The notes under the pieces were generated by a model, which worked only from the letters and a program-made list of their open reading frames with translations, did no database searches and was not told the DNA's origin. Positions 1-5,470 of a stretch of 5,470 bases of DNA are shown here, one piece after another. This stretch comes from Phycisphaerales bacterium. GTDB taxonomy: Bacteria > Planctomycetota > Phycisphaerae > Tepidisphaerales > Tepidisphaeraceae. Position numbers and translations under genes: made by a program. The DNA is taken from positions 1-5,470 of the forward strand of contig JAQGHH010000146.1 in assembly GCA_028288945.1 (NCBI GenBank). Direction: 5' to 3'. The first letter of the stretch is position 1, and each line of letters starts with the position of its first letter.

Positions 1-567
1 CAGATCGCCACCGACAATTATGGCGGCGGCAAGGAGGCGGGCCGGGCGATGATCGAAGGGTTGGGCGAGGCGGGCGGAAAGGTTGCCATCCTGCATTTCA
101 AGCAGGCCGAGTCGTGCCTGCTGCGCGTTAAGGGGTTCCGGGAAGTCATCGACGCCCACAACGCCGCCCACCCGGGTGCGATCCAGATCGTCACGGAGCT
201 CGAGTGCGGCGGGGCCAAGGACATCGGCTACAAGGCCGCCGAGGATGCCCTGCAATCGCACGCCGACCTGCGCGGCATCTTCGCCATCAACGACCCGGCG
301 GCGCTGGGCGCCCGCGCCGCGCTCGAAAAAGCGGGCAAAACCCAGCAGGTCATTCTCGTCGGCTTCGACGGCCAGCCCGAAGGCAAGCAGGCGATCAAGG
401 ACGGGAAGATCTACGCCGACCCGATTCAATTCCCCGACAAAATGGGCGTACAGATGGTCGACGCGATCGTCCGGCATTCCAAAGGGGAGACGCTGCCGCC
501 GCAGATCCTCATCCCGACGAGCCTCTATCGGAAAGCCGACGGGGAGAAGGATCCCTCCCTGAAGTAA
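1..567 (+). CDS. Periplasmic sugar-binding protein of a CUT2 (RbsB-type) ABC importer, 5' end missing
   Basis: This is the C-terminal 188 residues of a type-1 periplasmic binding protein (Peripla_BP_4 / RbsB-like). It binds a monosaccharide outside the inner membrane and delivers it to the permease encoded downstream. The reading frame is open from base 1, so the start, signal peptide or lipobox and first lobe lie outside the window. Visible landmarks, numbered from the first visible codon, are DNYGGG at 5-10, the SCLLRVKGF segment with R42, FAINDPAALGA with N97, VGFDGQPEG with D123 and IQFPD with Q143. These line up with the RbsB ligand residues R141, N190, D215 and Q235; the D-to-Q spacing of 20 is identical. 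The RbsB aromatic F164 seems to fall in a glycine-rich stretch here, so the ligand may not be ribose. The TAA stop is 24 bases before the ATPase gene. The family is certain; the substrate is unknown. Confidence 0.93.
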   Translation, partial: QIATDNYGGGKEAGRAMIEGLGEAGGKVAILHFKQAESCLLRVKGFREVIDAHNAAHPGAIQIVTELECGGAKDIGYKAAEDALQSHADLRGIFAINDPAALGARAALEKAGKTQQVILVGFDGQPEGKQAIKDGKIYADPIQFPDKMGVQMVDAIVRHSKGETLPPQILIPTSLYRKADGEKDPSLK

Positions 568-574
568 AGGCTGC

Positions 575-582
575 GGAGAGGG
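575..582 (+). promoter_or_regulatory. Possible Shine-Dalgarno for the ATPase gene
   Basis: A purine run GGAGAGGG lies in the 24-base gap after the binding-protein stop and ends nine bases before the ATG at 592. It is the only plausible ribosome-binding site in the operon part of the window. It favours the ATG at 592 over the in-frame ATG at 610, which has no such run at a suitable distance. Confidence 0.4.
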
Positions 583-591
583 ACCTGGAAC

Positions 592-2106
592 ATGACGCAG
601 ACCGTGGGGATGCCAGTCGTATCCGCCCTGCCGCTCATCGAAATGCGCGGCATCGTCAAGTCATTTCCCGGCGTAAAAGCCCTGCGTGGCGTGGACCTTA
701 CCCTGCGGTCTGGCGAAGTGCTGGCCTTGCTGGGGGAAAACGGCGCGGGCAAGAGCACTCTTATTAAGGTACTGGGCGGGGCGCACCGCGCCGACTCGGG
801 GGTCATTGAAATCGACGGCAAAGTGGCGGACTTTCAGTCGCCGCAGGATTCGCGTGATGCCGGCGTCGCGGTCATTTACCAGGAATTTAATCTCGTCCCT
901 GGCCTCACCGCCCCGGAGAACATTTTCCTCGGCCGGGAAATGACGCGCATGGGCTTCGTTTCGCGCGAGCAGGAACGCGGTCGCGCCGCAGAGTTGTTCG
1001 GGTGCCTGGGCGTCACGATTGACTTGGACGTCCCCTGTCGGCGACTCACCACCGCACAGCAGCAACTCGTCGAAATCGCCAAGGCCCTCGCGTTCGACGC
1101 CCGCATCATTGTCATGGACGAGCCCAGCGCCGCGCTCACGTCCCACGAAGTGTCCCACCTCTTCGGCGTCATCCGCGACCTCCGCAATCGCGGCATCGGC
1201 GTCATCTACATCAGCCACCGGCTCGACGAAATTTCCGCCATCGCCGACCGCGTCGCGGTCCTGCGCGACGGCGTCAGCGTCGGCCAGCGCCCGATCGGCG
1301 AGATCTCGCGCAAGGAGATGATCGAGCTGATGGTCGGTAGAGAACTGAAAAATGAGTTCCCCCCGCGCGCCGCCTCCGTCGGCGAACCGCGCCTAGAGGT
1401 GACCGGCCTGCGCCGCGGCCGCGCGGTGCGCGATGTCTCGCTCACCGTCCGCCGGGGCGAGATCCTTGCGCTCACGGGCCTGGTGGGCGCGGGGCGCACC
1501 GAGACGGCCCGGCTAATCTTCGGGGCCGACCGGCGCGAGGCGGGTGAAATCCGGCTCGACGGCCGGGTGCTCTCCATCCGCTCGCCGCGCGACGCCATCG
1601 CCGCGGGCATCGGCCTCCTTACCGAAGACCGCAAACTCCAGGGCCTTGTGCTCGGCCACTCCGTGCGGGAGAACTTCGGCCTGCCCAACCTCGCCCGCCT
1701 CTCTCGCGGCGGGTTCGTCCAGCTCCGCCGGGAGCGTGAGGAGTTCGGCGGGTACGTCAACACGCTCAGGATCAAAGTGCCGAACCAGGAGCAACGCGCC
1801 CGCAACCTCTCGGGCGGCAATCAGCAGAAGGTCGTCCTTGCCAAGTGGCTGGCGCGTAACTGCGAAATTCTGATTTTCGACGAACCGACGCGCGGGATCG
1901 ACGTCGGCGCGAAGTACGAAATTTACCTGTTGATGAACGACCTGGCCGCACGGGGCAAGGGGATCATCATGATCAGCTCGGAGTTGCCCGAGGTGCTCGG
2001 AATGGCCGACCGGATTCTCGTCATGCACGAAGGGCGTGTGACCGGCGAAATTGCCGACGCCCGCACCGCCACCCAGGCGGAGATTATGAAGCTCGCCATC
2101 GCATAG
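592..2106 (+). CDS. rbsA: CUT2-family sugar ABC transporter, double ATP-binding subunit (RbsA type)
   Basis: This 504-residue cytoplasmic ATPase has two fused nucleotide-binding domains, the normal layout and length for RbsA/XylG/MglA proteins. It hydrolyses ATP to power sugar uptake through the permease. Domain 1 has Walker A GENGAGKST at 48-56, signature-like LTTAQQQ at 152-158, Walker B VMDEP with D176 and E177, and the switch histidine H209 in YISHRLDE. Domain 2 has a degenerate Walker A, GLVGAGRTE at 296-304 with R302 where lysine is expected. It also has a canonical LSGGNQQK signature at 406-413, FDEPTRGID with D430 and E431, and SSELPE in place of the switch histidine. This asymmetry is usual for the family, so domain 1 probably carries the intact ATP-binding P-loop. 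The start at 592 leaves about 13 residues before the first conserved strand and has a purine-rich upstream site. The symbol names the family, not a proven ribose substrate. Confidence 0.96.
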   Translation: MTQTVGMPVVSALPLIEMRGIVKSFPGVKALRGVDLTLRSGEVLALLGENGAGKSTLIKVLGGAHRADSGVIEIDGKVADFQSPQDSRDAGVAVIYQEFNLVPGLTAPENIFLGREMTRMGFVSREQERGRAAELFGCLGVTIDLDVPCRRLTTAQQQLVEIAKALAFDARIIVMDEPSAALTSHEVSHLFGVIRDLRNRGIGVIYISHRLDEISAIADRVAVLRDGVSVGQRPIGEISRKEMIELMVGRELKNEFPPRAASVGEPRLEVTGLRRGRAVRDVSLTVRRGEILALTGLVGAGRTETARLIFGADRREAGEIRLDGRVLSIRSPRDAIAAGIGLLTEDRKLQGLVLGHSVRENFGLPNLARLSRGGFVQLRREREEFGGYVNTLRIKVPNQEQRARNLSGGNQQKVVLAKWLARNCEILIFDEPTRGIDVGAKYEIYLLMNDLAARGKGIIMISSELPEVLGMADRILVMHEGRVTGEIADARTATQAEIMKLAIA

Positions 2107-2116
2107 ACCGCCCACC

Positions 2117-3442
2117 ATGATGAAACAAACGCTCAGGCGCATCCTCTCCGACCACGGCATGATCCTCGTGCTCTTGCTGCTATGCGCCTTCTTCAGCGCG
2201 GTCACTTACAGCGAGCAGTCCCCCATCGGGGAGGCGGCCGCCGGCCAGATTGCCGGCGCGATCAAGAGCCAATTCGGCAAAGCCCCCCGCGTGCTCATCG
2301 TCGCGCGGGACCAGTCGGACGACGCGGCTTTTGCCAAAAAGCTGGACGCCACCCTTGCCGCGGCCGGGGCGGAGGTCCTCGCCGTCGTCAAGGGTGAGCC
2401 CAAGGACGCACGCGATGCCCTCCAGAAGATCGCCGCGTCGGGCGGCAGGCTGGACGTCATCGCCTGCACGGAGTCCACCGCCGCGTGGCTCGTCTTCTCC
2501 GATCTCAAGGCCGATTTCCCGCTACTGGGCGCGCCCCGGCTCCTCAAGCCGCAAAGCTACCGGTGGCCTAATTTCCTGAAGTCCGAAAACCTGCTGAACA
2601 TCGCCAACCAGATCGCGGTCATCGCCATCGTCGCCATCGGCATGACCATGGTCATCATCACCGGCGGCATCGATCTGTCGGTCGGCAGCCTGCTCGCCCT
2701 CTCGGCGGTGCTGGCCGCGAGGTTCATTCGCGACTATTCGGGGGGAGTGGGCGCGTCGGTGGCCGGGATGACGCTGGCCTGCCTCGGGGCGGTGATCGCT
2801 TGCGGGGCCGTCGGCGCTTTCTCGGGCGGAGTGATTACGCGGTTCGACATCCCGCCGTTCATCGTGACGCTTGCCATGATGCTCGTCGGCAGCGGGCTCG
2901 CTTACATCCTCGCCAGCGGGCAGTCCGTCTATCAGGTCCCCGACTCCTTCGTCTGGCTCGGCCGCCGGGCCAGTTTCTTCAACATTCCCAACGCCGTGCT
3001 CTTGATGCTCGTGCTGTACGTGCTGGCCCACGGGGTGATGTCGCGCACGTGGCTGGGGCGCTACCTCTACGCCGTCGGAGGCAACCGCGAGGCCGCCCGG
3101 CTCTCGGGCGTGCCCGTCCGCCGCGTGCTGCTCTTCGCCTACGTCGCCAGCGCCGTGCTGGCCGGGCTGGGCGGCGTGATCATGGCCTCCCAACTCAAGA
3201 GCGGCTCCGCCACATACGGCAACATGTACGAGCTCTACGTCATCGCGGCCGTCGTCGTCGGAGGCGCGAGCCTGAGCGGCGGCGAAGGCAGAATGCTCGG
3301 CACGCTCACCGGCGCCTTTACCATTGCGGTGATCCAGAACGGCATGAATCTCACGAACGTCGAGAGCTACACGCAAAAGGTCGTGCTCGGCCTGGTCATC
3401 CTCGGCGCCGTGATGCTCGACCGAATTCGGCACCGCCAGTAA
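2117..3442 (+). CDS. rbsC: CUT2-family sugar ABC transporter permease (RbsC type) with an extra N-terminal domain
   Basis: This 441-residue inner-membrane permease forms the sugar channel and belongs to the BPD_transp_2 / RbsC family. The family signature GGIDLSVGS is at 183-191. The cytoplasmic loop that contacts the ATPase is recognisable at GGNREAARLSGVPVRR, followed by the conserved VVVGGASLSGGEG segment. By eye there are about ten hydrophobic helices, one at roughly 15-31 and the rest from about 166 to the C-terminus. E. coli RbsC is about 321 residues. The surplus of about 120 residues lies between helix 1 and helix 2, at about 33-148, and is soluble and alpha/beta in character. The gene starts ten bases after the ATPase stop with ATGATG. 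There is no Shine-Dalgarno, so translation is probably coupled or SD-independent. The stop is TAA at 3440. The symbol marks the family; the substrate is not established. Confidence 0.95.
   Translation: MMKQTLRRILSDHGMILVLLLLCAFFSAVTYSEQSPIGEAAAGQIAGAIKSQFGKAPRVLIVARDQSDDAAFAKKLDATLAAAGAEVLAVVKGEPKDARDALQKIAASGGRLDVIACTESTAAWLVFSDLKADFPLLGAPRLLKPQSYRWPNFLKSENLLNIANQIAVIAIVAIGMTMVIITGGIDLSVGSLLALSAVLAARFIRDYSGGVGASVAGMTLACLGAVIACGAVGAFSGGVITRFDIPPFIVTLAMMLVGSGLAYILASGQSVYQVPDSFVWLGRRASFFNIPNAVLLMLVLYVLAHGVMSRTWLGRYLYAVGGNREAARLSGVPVRRVLLFAYVASAVLAGLGGVIMASQLKSGSATYGNMYELYVIAAVVVGGASLSGGEGRMLGTLTGAFTIAVIQNGMNLTNVESYTQKVVLGLVILGAVMLDRIRHRQ
2213..2560 (+). other. Extra alpha/beta domain inside the permease, predicted periplasmic
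   Basis: Permease residues about 33-148 are absent from E. coli RbsC-type proteins. The pattern reads as strand RVLIVARD (58-65), a helix of A/K/D residues (68-83), strand AEVLAVVKG (85-93), helix (95-108), strand LDVIACTE (112-119) and helix TAAWLVFSDL (121-130). This beta-alpha repeat resembles half of a Rossmann-like or periplasmic-binding-protein lobe. Helix 1 is preceded by KQTLRR and so should run from inside to outside, which places the domain in the periplasm where the binding protein docks. The frame stays open and the flanking permease sequence is intact, so it is a true part of the protein rather than an assembly artefact. The role is unknown. Docking or ligand sensing is inference only. 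Confidence 0.6.
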
Positions 3443-3471
3443 GTCATGAGCCGTCTTATACCGCGCCAGCT

Positions 3472-3500
3472 TTCTCAACCCATATTAATTCGTCTACACT
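3472..3500 (+). promoter_or_regulatory. Putative sigma70-type promoter for a leaderless glycosyltransferase mRNA
   Basis: A -35-like TTCTCA (3472-3477, four of six consensus bases) and a -10-like TACACT (3495-3500, four of six) are separated by 17 bases. Transcription starting about seven bases past the -10 box would begin at or next to the GTG start codon at 3508, leaving no leader. The surrounding stretch is locally AT-rich (CATATTAATT) in otherwise GC-rich DNA. The GGGAG before the GTG is only one base away, too close to act as a normal ribosome-binding site. Confidence 0.45.
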
Positions 3501-3507
3501 CGGGAGA

Positions 3508-4641
3508 GTGCGCCGCATTCTCCTGCTCATCACTGACCTGCAGATCGGCGGCACGCCCACCGTCGTGCGCGAGCTGGCCGTCCGCCTGCGCGCCGCGTCC
3601 GATGCGCATGTCGAGGTCGCATGCCTGTCGCCGTGGGGACCGGTCGCCGACCAACTGAAGGAAGCCGGCGTCACGGTCACGCCCCTCGACGCCCGCGGCG
3701 TGTTCGATCTCTCCGCGGTCGTCCGCCGGCTCGTGAAGCTCATCCGGTCGCATCGCATCGACACGGTCTTCAGCTTCCTGCTCCACGCCAACTCCGTCGC
3801 CGCCGCGGCGGGAAGGTTCTGCCGGGGCGTCCGCTGGCTCCAATCCATTCAAACGACTCAGCCCAATCCGCGCTGGCATTGGCGGATGCAGGCCCTGGTG
3901 CAGCACGCCGCCGAGCGGGTCGTCGTGCCCTCCGCATCCGTCGCCCAAGTCGCACGGGATTGGGCGGGTGTGCCCGCGGAAAAGGTCGTCGTAATCCCCA
4001 ACGCCGTGGACTTATGCGAGTTCGAGGGCAAGCGATCCTTGCGCGATGAGGACGGGCGTGCGGCGTGGAACGTGGAACGTGAACATGCAGCCGTTCGCCT
4101 CGATCGCGTTTCACCTCCCACGTTTCAGGTCGGGTTCCTCGGCCGGCTCGATCCGATCAAGCGCGTGCCGGACCTGCTCGAGGCGGCTGCGATACTCGGT
4201 CCGCGCGTGCACCTCCACGTCTTCGGCGAAGGCCCCGAGCGCCCGCACGTCGAGCGGACGATCGTGCGCCTGGGAATTGCCGGCCGGGTCACGCTGCACG
4301 GCGCGGTGGCCCGGCCGCAAGATGTGCTCGGGCGCATCGATCTGCTCGTGCTCCCGTCGGAAGCCGAGGGCTTTGGCCTCGTTCTGATCGAGGCGATGGC
4401 GGCGGGCGTGCCGGTGGTCGCGACAGATGTGGCGGGCATCCGCGACGTGGTGCGGAACAGGGAGACGGGCCTGCTTGTCCCGGTCGCGTCGCCCAAAGAG
4501 CTTGCGAGTGCGATCGGCGCACTGCTCGATGACCCGGTTCGACGCGAAGAGATGGTCGCTCGCGCCCGGAGGGAAGTCGGGGAGCGCTTCTCATGGGAGC
4601 GGGTGCTGCCGCGCTATCGCGCGCTGCTGGGGCTCTCCTGA
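3508..4641 (+). CDS. GT4-family glycosyltransferase (GT-B fold)
   Basis: This 377-residue retaining glycosyltransferase transfers a sugar from a nucleotide-sugar donor to an unknown acceptor, typically in polysaccharide, glycolipid or glycoprotein synthesis at the cytoplasmic face. The N-terminal acceptor domain opens with RRILLLITDLQIGGTPTVV, and its G14-G15 loop is typical of GT-B enzymes. VIPNAVD at 162-168 ends that domain. The donor domain begins at about 208 with VGFLGRLDPIKR, where R213 and K218 are the usual phosphate-binding pair. The EX7E motif is EGFGLVLIE, with E287 and E295, followed by AMAAGVPVVATD. The GTG at 3508 is chosen because no ATG, GTG or TTG occurs in frame between it and the permease stop, and because the protein then starts at the first strand. 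The 65-base gap contains a promoter-like sequence. The hinge at about 173-206 is longer than usual and holds a repeat. Donor and acceptor cannot be assigned. Confidence 0.93.
   Translation: MRRILLLITDLQIGGTPTVVRELAVRLRAASDAHVEVACLSPWGPVADQLKEAGVTVTPLDARGVFDLSAVVRRLVKLIRSHRIDTVFSFLLHANSVAAAAGRFCRGVRWLQSIQTTQPNPRWHWRMQALVQHAAERVVVPSASVAQVARDWAGVPAEKVVVIPNAVDLCEFEGKRSLRDEDGRAAWNVEREHAAVRLDRVSPPTFQVGFLGRLDPIKRVPDLLEAAAILGPRVHLHVFGEGPERPHVERTIVRLGIAGRVTLHGAVARPQDVLGRIDLLVLPSEAEGFGLVLIEAMAAGVPVVATDVAGIRDVVRNRETGLLVPVASPKELASAIGALLDDPVRREEMVARARREVGERFSWERVLPRYRALLGLS
4065..4126 (+). repeat. Short tandem plus inverted repeat inside the glycosyltransferase hinge
   Basis: GTGGAAC occurs at 4065-4071 and 4072-4078, followed by GTGAAC at 4079-4084. 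The segment 4067-4084 matches the reverse complement of 4109-4126 at 14 of 18 positions, leaving a 24-base loop. The unit encodes residues about 187-207, between the two GT-B domains, where length variation is tolerated. It resembles a small mobile or REP-like palindrome that entered in frame. Whether the motif is dispersed in the genome cannot be told from one copy. Confidence 0.5.
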
Positions 4642-4687
4642 TCGCGGCGGAGAGAAACCCAACGCTTTCCTTCTTTCAAGCGTACGC

Positions 4688-4702
4688 TACACCGGGTATC
4701 GT
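4688..4702 (+). promoter_or_regulatory. Weak promoter-like elements before the phosphoesterase gene
   Basis: In the 69-base gap after the glycosyltransferase, TACACC (4688-4693) is followed by GGG and then TATCGT (4697-4702), eight bases before the ATG at 4711. Both match four of six -10 consensus bases, but neither has a good -35 partner. There is no Shine-Dalgarno before the ATG. The TACAC-CGGG string repeats the one in front of the glycosyltransferase. No convincing terminator hairpin was found in this gap. Confidence 0.22.
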
Positions 4703-4710
4703 CGTCGCCC

Positions 4711-5470
4711 ATGCGAATTGCGGAAACGCGCGCGGCCTATTCATCCGTCAAAGTATCCGCGGCTTCTCTTATGATGCGGCTGGTTCCGCGGCAGGTTTCT
4801 CGCGCTTCGGGCAATCCACCATTACAATTTGTGGAGTCGCTCGAACGTCGCCAACTCCTCTCAACCACCGGCGTGATTGCCCATTCGAAACCGCCAGCCA
4901 CGCCGCCGCAATACGACCATGTGGTCATCGTGGTCGAAGAGAATCACTCGTACAGCAAGATCCTCGGGAAGACTTCAAAGAAGGCGACGTCGCGCGACCC
5001 GACCATTCGTGGGCTGGCGTCGGCGGGCGCGAGCTTCACCAACAGCCACGGCATCACGCACCCCAGTGAGCCCAACTATCTCGCGCTTTTTTCAGGCTCG
5101 ACTCAGGGCGTGACGTCCGACGTGCTCCCGACGGATCTTATTACCGCGCCAAGCCTGGCCGGCCAGCTTCTGGCCGCTGGCCGCACGTTCGCTTCTTATT
5201 CGCAGGGCCTGCCCTACGCCGGCTATCAGGGTGACGAGAGCGGCAGCTACGTCCGCCGCCATGCGCCGTGGGCGCAGTTCGCGGATGTCCCGCCCGCGAC
5301 CAATCTGCCTTTTTCCGCCTTCCCGCGAGATTTCAATCAATTACCCACCGTTTCGTTCGTCCTCCCCGACCTTCTGCACGACATGCACGACGGCACCATC
5401 GCCGCCGGCGACCGGTGGCTGCACCAAAACCTGAGCCGCTACGCCCACTGGGCGCGCAGCCACAACAGCC
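4711..5470 (+). CDS. Acid phosphatase / phospholipase C-like phosphoesterase with planctomycete LERRxLLS motif, 3' end missing
   Basis: The frame is open from the ATG at 4711 to the window edge, giving 253 residues. The protein resembles the PF04185 phosphoesterase family, which includes AcpA-type acid phosphatases and bacterial phospholipases C. These hydrolyse phosphate monoesters or diesters outside the cytoplasm. Visible family motifs are HVVIVVEENHSY (70-81, with likely metal ligands E77 and N78), SHGITHPSEPNYLALFSGS (112-130, likely holding the nucleophile), PDLLHDMHDG (219-228) and GDRWL (233-237). The later catalytic Asp/His part lies beyond the window. LERRQLLS at 44-51 precedes the domain and suggests export or surface location, though no clear hydrophobic signal helix is seen. 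ATGs at 4771 and 4774 are alternative starts that would shorten the protein by 20 or 21 residues. Only 69 bases separate it from the glycosyltransferase. The substrate is not predictable. Confidence 0.87.
   Translation, partial: MRIAETRAAYSSVKVSAASLMMRLVPRQVSRASGNPPLQFVESLERRQLLSTTGVIAHSKPPATPPQYDHVVIVVEENHSYSKILGKTSKKATSRDPTIRGLASAGASFTNSHGITHPSEPNYLALFSGSTQGVTSDVLPTDLITAPSLAGQLLAAGRTFASYSQGLPYAGYQGDESGSYVRRHAPWAQFADVPPATNLPFSAFPRDFNQLPTVSFVLPDLLHDMHDGTIAAGDRWLHQNLSRYAHWARSHNS
4840..4863 (+). other. LEPR-XLL type N-terminal motif (LERRQLLS)
   Basis: Residues 44-51 of the phosphoesterase read LERRQLLS, preceded by FVES and followed by TTG. This pattern is known from the N-termini of many large secreted or surface proteins in Planctomycetota. 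It is the strongest lineage marker in the window and implies that the enzyme leaves the cytoplasm. How such proteins are exported is not established from sequence. Confidence 0.8.

Noticed and set aside
1513..2205. Antisense open frame over the ATPase 3' end
   Set aside because: It lies opposite a strongly conserved ABC domain and shows no protein-family motif; GC-rich codon bias explains the open frame.
2617..2680. Repetitive ATCGCC/GTCATC pattern in the permease
   Set aside because: It is explained by runs of Ile, Val and Ala codons in a membrane helix and is not an independent repeat.
3402..3437. Possible terminator hairpin at the permease end (GGCGCCG / CGGCACC)
   Set aside because: The stem has a mismatch, lies inside coding sequence and is not followed by a T run.
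2522..3478. Long antisense open frame over the permease
   Set aside because: It is His/Asp/Glu/Arg-rich low-complexity translation typical of the complement of a GC-rich membrane gene, with no recognisable domain or upstream signal.
2800..3507. Long in-frame upstream extension of the glycosyltransferase reading frame
   Set aside because: The extension overlaps the permease in another frame and translates to an Arg/Pro-rich sequence with no family resemblance. The glycosyltransferase fold starts at the GTG at 3508.
4770..4775. TATGAT resembling a -10 box
   Set aside because: It overlaps candidate start codons in the open phosphoesterase frame, and there is no later start codon suitably placed for the family motifs.
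4593..5069. Alternative frame spanning the glycosyltransferase end and the phosphoesterase start
   Set aside because: The overlapping frame from 4711 carries clear phosphoesterase and LERRQLLS motifs, while this one has none.

Overview
The window is high-GC DNA and all recognisable genes are on the + strand. The best taxonomic clue is the eight-residue motif LERRQLLS near the N-terminus of the last gene. This is the LEPR-XLL type motif found on many exported proteins of Planctomycetota, and the LERR variant is frequent in Phycisphaerae-like members. Weak or absent Shine-Dalgarno sequences fit that placement. I infer a planctomycete, probably of the Phycisphaerae lineage, but the window alone cannot prove it.

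Bases 1-3442 hold a compact ABC sugar-import operon of the CUT2 (ribose/RbsABC) type: the 3' part of a periplasmic sugar-binding protein (1-567), a double-domain ATPase (592-2106) and a membrane permease (2117-3442). The gaps are 24 and 10 bases, so co-transcription is likely. The binding protein captures a monosaccharide, the permease forms the channel and the ATPase drives import. The sugar cannot be fixed from sequence. Most polar ligand positions of RbsB are kept, but an aromatic position appears to be lost. The permease is about 120 residues longer than E. coli RbsC because an alpha/beta domain sits between its first membrane helix and its core.

Bases 3508-4641 encode a GT4-family glycosyltransferase with a GTG start. 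A promoter-like pair ends seven bases before that GTG, which suggests an independently transcribed, possibly leaderless gene. The hinge between its two domains carries a short inverted and tandem repeat that looks inserted in frame.

Bases 4711-5470 hold the 5' part of an acid-phosphatase/phospholipase-C-like phosphoesterase (PF04185 type) with the planctomycete N-terminal motif. It runs off the window. Nothing ties the last two genes functionally to the sugar importer beyond shared orientation.

No RNA gene, CRISPR array, insertion sequence or convincing terminator was seen, and no stretch over 300 bases lacks a gene. The main points for a second look are the permease's extra domain, the repeat inside the glycosyltransferase and the leaderless-type promoter. 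I found no evidence of a wholly new multi-gene system.
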